Shown in pieces: positions 17,106 to 23,845 of a stretch of 23,845 bases of DNA; within the stretch, counting starts at the first letter, position 1; each line of letters starts with the position of its first letter. Source of the DNA: Acanthaster planci (Eukaryota; Echinodermata; Asteroidea; Valvatida; Acanthasteridae); the NCBI RefSeq assembly GCF_001949145.1, contig NW_019091778.1, forward strand, positions 10,067-33,911. The letters are read 5' to 3'. The translations under genes and the position numbers were made by a program. The notes beneath the pieces are model-generated. The model saw only the letters and a program-made list of their open reading frames with translations. It ran no database searches and was not told the origin of the DNA.

Positions 17106-17204
17106 TATTGCCAAGCTTGAGGGGTGTACAATATCTGTTGGAGACATCAATAGAGTAAGGAACGGGGAAGACCGTTCTGGTGATGCCATTGACTTCTTCA
17201 TGAG
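17106..17204 (+). CDS. Ulp1/C48 protease, N-terminal exon
   Basis: Acceptor TTTTGACAG ends at 17105 and donor CATGAG|GTAATC follows at 17204. The exon is 99 nt, phase 2 to phase 2. It reads SIAKLEGCTISVGDINRVR, then NGEDRSGDAIDFFMR. The ISVGDI..V..GE....AIDFFM pattern is the usual entry into Ulp1/SENP-type domains (substrate-facing strand followed by the helix that starts the fold). It joins in phase to both flanking exons. Confidence 0.75.
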
Positions 17205-17475
17205 GTAATCAAAACCATGTTCCATTTTTTGTTCTTTCTGTGCATCCTTTTGTTAGTTCCCAGTACTCAACCATTTAAATCTTTACTCACTTTGTTCTTC
17301 AACAAAGACCAGTTTATTTTTTTCACTCCCTAGTTTATTTTGGCTTGTCTTCTCTTGAGATACTTTTCAGACTGTATGACCGTATTTGGTATTTTCTTAT
17401 TAATCATTCACATGCTTTTTTCAAAACTACCGGAAATTTGTATGATTTTTTCTATTTAAAACATTCCTCATGCAG
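17205..17475 (+). other. Intron
   Basis: This is intron sequence of 271 bp. The longer open frame that starts inside it at 17345 runs into the next exon and adds nothing recognisable. Confidence 0.5.
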
Positions 17476-17676
17476 ACACTTGATGAGCAATGACAAACAC
17501 CCAAATGCCTTCATCTGTCCATATTTTGTAGGCCAACTCTTCCAGGCAAACAGCTGGCTCCATATTCTCCAAGATGAGGAAGCAATTCCTTGGATAGGAA
17601 AACATCTACATGCCATTGGGATTTCCCCAGTCAACCTACAACATGTTGCCCTTATATTAACTCCTGTTTGTACATT
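17476..17676 (+). CDS. Ulp1/C48 protease, second exon
   Basis: Acceptor TCATGCAG ends at 17475 and donor TACATT|GTAAGT follows at 17676. The exon is 201 nt, phase 2 to phase 2. It reads HLMSNDKHPNAFICPYFVGQ, then a linker region, and ends INLQ-like with VNLQHVALILTPVCTL. In C48 proteases this region supplies the middle helices and the strand leading to the catalytic His. Here the hydrophobic ALILTPV strand is directly followed, after splicing, by NHW. Confidence 0.75.
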
Positions 17677-18012
17677 GTAAGTATTATATGCTCAAACTAC
17701 CCTCTGTACTTGGAATATGTGTGCATTTTAAAATTCCAGTGTTTCTGTTTCAGCCAACATTAGTTTGTTCTGTAGTAGTCTGCTTATCCAGTAACTCTTG
17801 TCATACCTTGCTCCTGTTCAATCTGGCCTTCTGCTTGTAATTTGTTAATGCTATTTGACGGATAAATCTTTTATTTACGAATACATGTACCTTATTTATT
17901 TATGTTCAGAAACTATCCTTGAATAACTTCATGTCTCTTGTTGCACTGAGTTGTCTTCTTTCTGCGTATTGAACATTACATTTTTAGTTTTTTAATTTTG
18001 TTTTTGTCCAAG

Positions 18013-18054
18013 AAATCATTGGATTAGTCTGGTAGTTGAGGAGAAAGCCAAGAT
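18013..18054 (+). CDS. Ulp1/C48 protease, catalytic-His exon (copy A)
   Basis: Acceptor TTGTCCAAG ends at 18012 and donor CCAAGAT|GTGAGT follows at 18054. The exon is 42 nt, phase 2 to phase 2. It encodes NHWISLVVVEEKAK. His-Trp followed by a hydrophobic strand is the catalytic His motif of Ulp1/SENP proteases. The copy B counterpart is at 20450. Confidence 0.85.
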
Positions 18055-18243
18055 GTGAGTTTTCGCGTGTTTTGTTTTACTTTTTGGCTATCCAAAAATT
18101 TCATTGAAGCACATTCTGGCTTACTTTCATATTCCACAATAAAACTTAGTGCAAAATCAATTTCCTTTAAAAATGAATAGATAGGTAAAAGTAACAACAT
18201 GTAATTTTAATAAATCAATATTTTTTTCAACTTGTTTTTAAAG

Positions 18244-18318
18244 GTTGCTGATTCTGGATTCTCTACCGGGTTTTCTCAGCTATGATACATATCACACTCT
18301 GCACAGATTTGTTTGCAG
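18244..18318 (+). CDS. Ulp1/C48 protease, catalytic-Asp exon (copy A)
   Basis: Acceptor TTTTTAAAG ends at 18243 and donor TTTGCAG|GTATGG follows at 18318. The exon is 75 nt, phase 2 to phase 2. It encodes MLLILDSLPGFLSYDTY, then HTLHRFVCR. The LDSL Asp follows the His strand by the expected distance and is the second catalytic residue. The copy B counterpart is at 20674. Confidence 0.85.
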
Positions 18319-18868
18319 GTATGGTATAGATTTCATTTTGCTGATTTATTTCCAGAAATGGACCATAATTACACTTTCTTTGATTACACTGGCCCAAATG
18401 CCCAACTGCAAATTGTTTATAACTTAAAACATCATAATTCCATTCTGTCCATAGATTGATATGTCTGGTTTTTATTGCCAGGAAATTCTTTTTGCTGTGT
18501 GTTGTGGTCATGGTGTAAATCTGTGAAATTGAAATGTTTGTTATTTTAATTGATATCAGAAGTGTGAAAATTCAGCTGTTTCGCTGATTTCATTTGTTTG
18601 TTTAGATGTTGACCGCAAATTTCAGCTTGTTTGTACACCGGCTGCAGACAAATGTATGGGGATTTCTTACTTTCAGCTTTCGGCTAGCTGTATTCAGCTT
18701 TAATTTCAACTGGCCACTCACACAACTGAAAAAGGCACTTTGCAATATACATGTAATTTTGTTTCTGTGACATACACCTCACAATTTGTCAATATCTCTA
18801 TCGATATATATGCTAGTGTGATTATACAAATATGATGTTAATTTAAATTAATATTTACGCCCAAACAG
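18319..18868 (+). other. Intron (largely missing from copy B)
   Basis: This is AT-rich intron sequence. No embedded element is recognised. Copy B has a deletion that starts about 18 bp into this intron. Confidence 0.5.
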
Positions 18869-18950
18869 ATATCTCCAGTTGGTAGCTTGTTCTGCTTCTA
18901 ATAACTCCCTGATGTTGGAGGAGTCACTACCAAGCTTGCATGTCCCTAAG
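18869..18950 (+). CDS. Ulp1/C48 protease, spacer exon between Asp and Cys motifs
   Basis: Acceptor CGCCCAAACAG ends at 18868 and donor CCTAAG|GTATGA follows at 18950. The exon is 82 nt, phase 2 to phase 0. It encodes YLQLVACSASNNSLMLEES, then LPSLHVPK. This is the only exon that shifts phase 2 to phase 0 before the catalytic-Cys exon. Its absence from copy B means copy B cannot be spliced in frame on its own. Confidence 0.75.
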
Positions 18951-19868
18951 GTATGATGATTTCCTATTCTTCATTTATCAGGTAAAAGAGATGGGGGTTG
19001 TAATTTTTCCCGATTTTTTATTTACAGCAACATAGTGAATTAATTAGTCACATGCTTTAGTACATGTAAGTTGTGAAGTTAGTCACTTTTCAGAGGTTGT
19101 GTCAAGGGTTCTGTTGGAGGCAACTGTTTCCCCTCTTCCAACAATTCAGATGATTACTGGGGCCTGCATTTTCAAAGCGAAAACATCCTTTTCAATGATT
19201 TTGGTCAGTGGGTCAGTCTCAGTTTATGGGCAATCTAACATTAGTCTTTACTGGTAGAGGTCTAGTCTCCACTTTGAGCACTGCAATAACTCAACTTGAC
19301 TAGTCTTTCTCATCAGATTCAGGACACTGGACTTTAGAAAGAAGTGCTTGATTCCCCAAAATAAAACCTAACTTGCACTGATTTCATGTGCCGATAATTG
19401 CTTGGGCACTTCAAAGGTGCAGTATACATTCACCTTTGAGCTTCTGCAGTATCCATTGCTAACCTAGAGCCTAGCTTGAAGGGTTTCATCATTTGGGGGT
19501 TTATTCTTGGTGGAACACTGGTTTCCCCCTGATTTCATTAACCAATAAGCAAAAGTCAAAATAAAAGAATAAATACTACTTAAACAGTTGTTGCAATAAC
19601 AACGCATCTGATTTATTGAAGGAATAGTTATTACATACGACTGAAATTAACTCCTGACTTGTGATCAGCTGGCACCCCTTTTTCTTACCTCAAAATTTAA
19701 ATGCGATGGATCCCAAGAAGTGGACTGAAGATTTAGTATTAAAATAAGATAAGGCTTGACTTTAATAAATCAAGTAACAGTATTTGTAACTTTTCATAGC
19801 TCTGACCATGTGGAACTTTATGGTATTAATTAGTAAGTTACAAATTTTTTCCTCGCAAACTTCTGCAG
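18951..19868 (+). other. Intron before the catalytic-Cys exon
   Basis: Intron of about 900 bp. The part from 19193 onward is repeated in copy B (20775-21442). No embedded gene or named element seen. Confidence 0.5.
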
Positions 19869-19937
19869 GTGCAGCAGCAAGACAACATGCACAACTGTGG
19901 TGTATTTCTTGTCCTCAACTTTGAAGCTTTTTTGAAT
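19869..19937 (+). CDS. Ulp1/C48 protease, catalytic-Gln/Cys exon (copy A)
   Basis: Acceptor AACTTCTGCAG ends at 19868. The exon is 69 nt to the usual boundary and encodes VQQQDNMHNCGVFLVLNFE, then AFLN. Q...DN..(N/D)CG is the Gln oxyanion and Cys nucleophile motif of C48 proteases. At the position where copy B has a perfect GTAAGT donor, copy A has GCAAGC. If this is not used as a GC-type donor, the frame runs on to a TAA at 20067, adding 43 residues (rich in Cys) of unclear meaning. Confidence 0.85.
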
Positions 19938-20150
19938 GCAAGCATTGTTTTTCAGTTGCTAACAGTGGTTGGTGTGCACAACTGCACATGTAAATGCATG
20001 AAGCTTTTCAAGATTAGGTGCATTGCAAAAATCTGCATATTTATTGAAAGCTGCTGTCCTACTTTGTAATTAGTTACTTTTCAGCCAGCGTTTTAACATG
20101 AATTTGTTGGGGGGGGGAAAGGTGGTGTATCTTTATTTCTGATTTTTCAG

Positions 20151-20224
20151 AGGAAATTTTAGATAATACTTACAGTGTTTATGTACAACTGTACCACCTG
20201 CATCACCCTCAGGACCAATCATGA
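20151..20224 (+). CDS. Candidate C-terminal exon (copy A); overlapping opposite-strand frame
   Basis: After an acceptor TGATTTTTCAG (ending 20150) the + frame reads EEILDNTYSVYVQLYHLHH, then PQDQS and TGA at 20222. The same bases on the - strand read SASLDQKMLGVMIGPEGD and then AGGTVVHKH before a GTAAGT donor. Both look protein-like. Copy B (21718-21791) keeps both frames. One of the differences between the copies (CTG/TTG) is silent on the + strand but changes Val/Ile on the -. The strand is undecided. Confidence 0.3.
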
Positions 20225-20449
20225 CACCTAACATTTTCTGATCAAGTGAGGCACTTACTATACTNATGGCCTTCTGCTTGTAATTTGTTACATGCTATTT
20301 GACGGATAAATCTTTCATTTACGAATACCTCATTTATTTATGTTCAGAAAATTTTAAACTATCCTTAAATAACTTCATGTCTCTTGTTGCACTGAGTTGT
20401 CTTCTTTCCGGGTATTGAACATTACATTTTTATTTTGTTTTTGCCCAAG

Positions 20450-20491
20450 AAATCATTGGATCGGTCTGGTAGTTGAGAAGAAAGCCAAGAC
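20450..20491 (+). pseudogene. Ulp1 catalytic-His exon, copy B
   Basis: Duplicate of 18013-18054: NHWIGLVVEKKAK-type peptide (Ser to Gly and Glu to Lys changes against copy A), same acceptor and GTGAGT donor. The motif is intact. It is called a pseudogene copy only because copy B lacks the spacer exon needed to keep the frame. Confidence 0.7.
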
Positions 20492-20673
20492 GTGAGTTTT
20501 CCCGTATTTTGTTTTACTTTTTTGGCTATCCAAAAATTTCATTGAAGGCACATTCTGGCTTACCTTCATATTCCATAATAAAACTTGGAGCAAAATCAAT
20601 TTCCTTTAAAAATGAATAGAAATAGCAACATGTAATTCTAATAAATCAATATTTTTTCAACTTGTTTTTAAAG

Positions 20674-20748
20674 GTTGCTGATTCTGGATTCTCTACCAGG
20701 TTTTCTCAGCTATGATACATATCACAATTTGCACAGATTTGTTTGCAG
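20674..20748 (+). pseudogene. Ulp1 catalytic-Asp exon, copy B
   Basis: Duplicate of 18244-18318, LLILDSLPGFLSYDTYHNLH-like with a Thr to Asn change. Splice sites are intact. It is followed in copy B by a deletion that removes the next exon, so the phase-2 end has no partner and meets a phase-0 exon. Confidence 0.7.
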
Positions 20749-21442
20749 GTATGGTATAGATTTCATGATTTTGATTCTGCTCAGTGGGTCAATCTCAGTT
20801 TATGGACAATCTAACATTAGTCTTTACTGGTAGAGGTCTGGTCTCCACTTTGAGCACTGCAATAACTCAGCTTGACAAGTCCCTCTCATCAAATTCAGGA
20901 CACTGGACTTTAGAAAGAACTGCTTGATTCCCCAAAATAAAACCTAACTTGCACTGATTTCATGTGCTGATAATTGCTTGGGCACTTCCAACGTGCAGTA
21001 TACATTCACCTTTGAGCTTCTGCAGTATCCATTGCTAACCTAGAGACTAGCTTGAAGGGTTTCATCATTTGGTGGTTTATTCTTGGTGGAACACTGGTTT
21101 CCCCCTGATTTCATTAACCAATTAGCAAAAGTCAAAATAAAAGACTAAATACTACTAGTACAGTTGTTGCGATAACAATGCACTGATTTATTGAAGGAAT
21201 AGTTATTACATACGACTGAAATTAACTCCTGACTTGTGATCAGCTGGCACCCCTTTTCTTATCTCAAAATTTAAATGTGATGGACGCGAATGAAGTGGAC
21301 TGAAGTAAGATTTAGTTTTAAAATGAGATATGGCTTGACTTAAATCAACTCACAGTATTTGTTACTTTTCATAGCTCTCACCATGTGGAACTTTATGGTA
21401 TTAATTAGTAAGTTACAAATTTTTCCTCACAAACTTCTGCAG

Positions 21443-21511
21443 GTGCAGCAGCAAGACAACATGCACAACTGTGGTGTATTTCTTGTTCTCAACTTTGAAG
21501 CTTTTTTTAAT
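21443..21511 (+). pseudogene. Ulp1 catalytic-Gln/Cys exon, copy B
   Basis: Duplicate of 19869-19937: VQQQDNMHNCGVFLVLNFE, then AFFN. It has the consensus donor GTAAGT at 21512, unlike copy A. The exon itself looks intact. If copies A and B are alleles, the functional transcript could use this donor. If it is a true duplication, A could supply exons up to 18950 and B this last exon. Confidence 0.7.
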
Positions 21512-21717
21512 GTAAGTATTGCTTTTCAGTTGCTAACAGTGGTTGGTGTGCACAACTGCACATGTAAAGGCATGGAGCTTTTCAAGATTAGGTGCATTGC
21601 AAAAACCAGTGTGTTTATTGAAAGCTGCTGTGCTACTTTATAATTAGTTACTTCTTTTCATCCAGCGTTTTAACATGGCTTTGTTGGGGGGAAAGGTTCT
21701 GATTTCTGATTTTCCAG

Positions 21718-21791
21718 GGGAGATTTTAGATAATACTTACAGTGTTTATGTACAATTGTACCACCTGCATCACCCTCAGGACCAATCATGA
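21718..21791 (+). CDS. Candidate C-terminal exon (copy B); overlapping opposite-strand frame
   Basis: Counterpart of 20151-20224: acceptor GATTTTCCAG, + frame GEILDNTYSVYVQLYHLHH, then PQDQS and TGA at 21789. On the - strand the open frame continues through the left arm of the foldback at 21840-21880 (GGYEARMRVLRKVCTF, then IASASLDQEMLGV). It needs phase 1 entry, which the preceding Cys exon (phase 0) does not provide, so its use is uncertain. Confidence 0.3.
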
Positions 21792-21839
21792 CACCTAACA
21801 TTTCCTGATCGAGTGAGGCACTTGCTATAAATGTACATA

Positions 21840-21948
21840 CCTTTCTCAAAACTCTCATCCGTGCTTCATAACCACCTACTTCAAGAACTCAACTCCTCCC
21901 CCAAAGGAGTAGGTGGTTATGAAGCACTGATGAGAGTTCTGAGAAAGG
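21840..21948. repeat. Inverted repeat with 41-bp arms (foldback)
   Basis: The left arm 21840-21880 and right arm 21908-21948 are reverse complements with two mismatches, separated by a 27-bp loop. Each arm, read outward from the loop, encodes VGGYEA(L/R)MRVLRK. The right arm reads on the + strand and runs into a GTAAGT donor. The left arm reads on the - strand. It could be a small inverted duplication of an exon, or a chimeric join made during cloning or assembly. Confidence 0.85.
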
Positions 21949-21950
21949 AG
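21913..21950 (+). CDS. Possible 3' exon
   Basis: A frame GGYEALMRVLRKE ends at a consensus donor (GAG|GTAAGT, 21950) in phase 0. The acceptor is not clear: several AG dinucleotides (ending 21885, 21906, 21912) are all consistent with phase 1 entry only. It may be the penultimate exon of the Ulp1 gene or of an unrelated gene. It overlaps the right arm of the foldback. Confidence 0.3.
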
Positions 21951-22108
21951 GTAAGTACAGGTCAGAAGGATTAAATTTCCGGGGGGGGGGTTAAGGGGTG
22001 TAATTGGTAACTGATGTTTTGGGCTGCATTGTGTATTTTTAAAGCTTAAAGGATCCATGCAATGAATTTCTTAATTTTGAATATGTCAAAATTGAACATT
22101 CGTTTCAG

Positions 22109-22159
22109 GACAAGTCAGGACACATTTGCCTTGGTGTAAATTTAGGAAGATACTGCTGA
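22109..22159 (+). CDS. Possible last exon
   Basis: Acceptor ATTCGTTTCAG ends at 22108. In phase 0, matching the donor at 21950, it reads DKSGHICLGVNLGRYC and stops at TGA 22157. An AATAAA lies at 22404-22409. Short and unrecognised, it is supported only by splice context and phase agreement. Confidence 0.3.
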   Translation, partial: DKSGHICLGVNLGRYC

Positions 22160-22500
22160 ATTTGAATGCTTCAAGTTTTCTCGTAAGTGTTGGATAACAC
22201 TTATGGGAAAAGGTTGCTCATTGGCATATTGTCACATACTTACACAATACATTGCGTAAGAAAGAGGAAATGAAGTGTGCGATAGCAGTGTGCAAAACAA
22301 ATCTAGAAATTCTTGGTGCACATATCAGTGCAATATTGAGGTTCGGTGCTTTGCCCGACTTCAAATTTTGGCTTATGCTTATGCAATGTTCATTCACATG
22401 AAAAATAAATAACCCTAAAAAAAATGGGTTCCAATAGCAAAGCAATAATTTAGAATCTGGTTTATTGAAACACAAAGGTGCAATTTCATTGGCTTAATTC
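22160..22500. other. 3' flank, no gene seen
   Basis: This AT-rich sequence contains a candidate AATAAA polyadenylation signal at 22404-22409. The opposite-strand open frame at 22218-22475 has no recognisable features. Confidence 0.4.
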
Positions 22501-22830
22501 ATTTTAGGCCCATTGGGGCTTCAAATAGTTTATTGCCGCGAGGCTGGGTTGCTGGAGTAAATTCCCCGGTTGACCACTCAGGCGCTGGATTTACGACCCA
22601 GCTGTTTGGTTACAGATTCATAGGCAGAACCAATGTGTGTGCTGGTCACTTTTGTCTGAGCAGTTTGCCAGGTCGGTTCGTTCGGTTTATTATGGGATAA
22701 ATAATCAGTGTTGTTGTAAATTTGCAAAGTATCCTTCGTAGGTTAGTTGTCTTCTACATTCTGCAATTTATTTGCAGCTTTGGGAAAGGATATCACGTTT
22801 AGTCCAGCCCCTTCCAGTTATTGGGAAAAG

Positions 22831-23142
22831 ATGCCACGGGCAGCAAGAACAAAGCGGCGCACTGCCGGCGCTGAGGGGTCGAGACCAAGGGGGAGGCCTC
22901 GTTTGGACCGCATCGCGCCGCCTGATGTTCTGAGTGATTCCTCAGCGCCCGTCGCACAGACGACTGCTGTTTCATCGGGTGAGTCTTTTTCTATCCCCTC
23001 AGAGCTAACGCCTAGACCAGTAGTTTCTATCGCATCTACCCCTGATGGCCCCGCCATTTTGGTTGCGTCTCCCCCGATTGTTCATTTGGTTATATCTGTT
23101 ACCACTTTGTCGGACATAAGGGTGGCGATGTCACGCCCCTAA
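22831..23142 (+). pseudogene. DIRS-like Gag, N-terminal part
   Basis: The ATG at 22831 begins MPRAARTKRRTAGAEGSRP. It is followed by a Pro/Ser/Thr-rich low-complexity stretch (SDSSAPVAQTTAVSSGESF) and a TAA at 23140. DIRS first ORFs often start with such a basic, disordered region. The reading breaks off before the zinc-binding segment, which lies in another frame (23213-23407), so the ORF is probably interrupted by an indel or deletion. Confidence 0.45.
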
Positions 23143-23212
23143 CAAGTGTTTGCAATGATCTTGGGTCTGGGTTTTCTCAACACCTTCGGGACAAATGGGG
23201 AATTTGTAGATT

Positions 23213-23407
23213 TTGCACTTCTTTTGCAGCCCTCTAGCAGTGTCAATAGTACCAGTGACTGCGTGTTTACTATTGGGCCGCGCGATTCCCCAGCTTGTCC
23301 CCTGTCGTTTTGCCCACAAATGCGCAACCTGCGTGTCGGTCGGCCCTCACTTAGTGCAGGGAGCACTCACTCCAACCACACCTCCCAATGCCGGTAAGAA
23401 TAAATAA
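23213..23407 (+). pseudogene. DIRS-like Gag, Cys/His segment
   Basis: This frame contains GRAIPQLVPCRFAHKCATC, a CxxxHxCxxC arrangement typical of the C-terminal Gag zinc-binding region in DIRS elements of animals. It ends at a stop 23405. It overlaps the start of the RT frame by about 20 bases and is not in frame with the N-terminal Gag part. Confidence 0.4.
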
Positions 23408-23845
23408 ACTGCGTCCCTTTTTGGCATCATATGGCGACAGGCATGATGCTCAGGTGCTGCTGGAGGGTTTTACGTCTGGTTACCGTAAAGGGTATACAGA
23501 TCCTCAGGTTAGCACCTCTGCCCGTAATTTGGTCTCTGCTCGACAAAATAGAGAGGTAGTGAAATGCAAACTTGACCGTGAGTTACATGTGGGTAGGATT
23601 GCTGGCCCGTTCCCCAGTCCCCCATTTCCAAATTTTCATTGTTCTCCAATAGGTTTAGTGCTGAAACAAACCCCTGGTGAGTTCCGTTTAATTCATAACC
23701 TTTCGTCTCCTTTGGGTGATTCAGTTAATGATCATATTGACCCAGCCAGGGCTGCGGTGTCTTATACGACTTTTGATGATGCTGTTGAATTGGTTTCTAG
23801 TTTGGGTCCCAGAGCCCTTCAGAGCTAAGTCAGATACAAAATCGG
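23388..23845 (+). pseudogene. DIRS-like reverse transcriptase, N-terminal part
   Basis: The open frame from about 23388 shows KLRPFLASYGDRHDAQVLL, GFTSGYRKGYT, NLVSARQNREVV, then ELHVGRIAGPFPSPPFPN, SPIGLVLKQTPGEFRLIHNL and SVNDHIDPARAAVSYTTFDD. These are the conserved N-terminal blocks of DIRS RTs. The frame closes at TAA 23826. One base out of frame the reading continues AKSDTKS, the block that carries the first catalytic Asp. So there is a one-base frameshift near 23817-23823, just before the active site, unless it is a sequencing error. Confidence 0.8.

Larger units (their letters stand above)
17824..21830. repeat. Tandem duplication of the Ulp1 catalytic region
   Basis: Copy A is about 17824-20262 and copy B about 20267-21830, joined at a single N (20265). 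They are collinear, apart from a segment of about 860 bp (roughly 18337-19192 of copy A) that is absent from copy B. That segment contains the exon at 18869-18950. Elsewhere the copies differ by scattered substitutions and small indels. It is either a real duplication with a deletion in one copy or two haplotypes laid end to end. Confidence 0.9.
22500..23845 (+). mobile_element. 5' part of a DIRS-like retrotransposon
   Basis: From about 22.5 kb the base composition becomes more GC-rich and the coding frames become transposon-like. There is a Gag-like first frame, a Cys/His segment (CRFAHKCATC) in a second frame, then a reverse transcriptase of the DIRS (tyrosine-recombinase retrotransposon) type. 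The left boundary is approximate and no terminal repeat was identified. The RNase H, methylase and recombinase parts would lie beyond the window. Confidence 0.7.

Noticed and set aside
17345-17680. 111-codon + frame starting inside the intron
   Set aside because: Only the part from 17476 is exon-like. The rest is intron sequence that happens to be open.
21876-22058. Opposite-strand 60-codon open frame over a homopolymer G tract
   Set aside because: It covers GGGGGGGGG and foldback loop sequence and has no recognisable features.
1-23845. CRISPR arrays, bacterial operons or ribosome binding sites
   Set aside because: The window is intron-containing animal DNA. The only regular repeats are the minisatellites described, without spacers.

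Overview
The window is eukaryotic genomic DNA from an animal. It is AT-rich and intron-rich, with clear GT-AG exon boundaries, remains of retrotransposons and MITEs, and assembly gaps (NNN at 2902-2904, 126 N at 12281-12406, single N at 13872 and 20265). The frequent ACATGTA/TACATGTA words, the DIRS-type and Ty3/Gypsy-type elements and the gene families suggest a marine invertebrate deuterostome such as a sea urchin or amphioxus. That assignment is an inference, not a firm call. All convincing host exons are on the + strand.

Layout. 1-3.4 kb is mostly non-coding, with a 58-bp degenerate tandem repeat, a dispersed repeat and one possible terminal exon (2809-3048). 3.5-8.6 kb holds a BEN-domain gene of at least five exons whose phases all agree (3535-3954, 6725-6938, 7351-7418, 7552-7771, 8199-8569). 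It has been hit twice by related LTR elements. One LTR, with a broken Gypsy body, lies 9 bp inside the first intron. A solo LTR with an ATAC target duplication sits 5 bp inside the last BEN exon and splits the domain. 8.8-9.7 kb has a Tc1/mariner-like MITE and a piggyBac-like MITE. 10-11 kb has weaker candidate exons, and 11.7-12.0 kb looks like a LINE 3' tail. 12.06-12.24 kb is a 25-bp minisatellite beside the gap.

12.8-20.0 kb holds a second multi-exon gene. Its exons join in consistent phase to give an OTU-like segment ending in an NHF-P-L histidine motif, a PHD-finger-like module, and a complete Ulp1/SENP-type (C48) cysteine protease domain. The His (NHW), Asp (LDSL) and Gln/Cys (QQQDN..NCG) catalytic motifs lie on three different exons. 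Two stretches of this gene are present twice in tandem (12617-13871 / 13873-15112 and 17824-20262 / 20267-21830). A single N sits exactly at each junction, so they may be unmerged haplotypes rather than real duplications. Each second copy carries a change that would break the reading frame.

A 41-bp-arm foldback and possible 3' exons follow at 21.8-22.2 kb. The window ends in the 5' half of a DIRS-like retrotransposon (about 22.5 kb to the end) with gag remnants and the start of its reverse transcriptase.

Together the window shows a BEN (DNA/chromatin-binding) gene next to an OTU-PHD-Ulp1 (de-ubiquitin/de-SUMO-like plus chromatin-reader) gene. This mix is reminiscent of transposon-derived or chromatin-regulatory proteins, in a region heavily reworked by mobile DNA.
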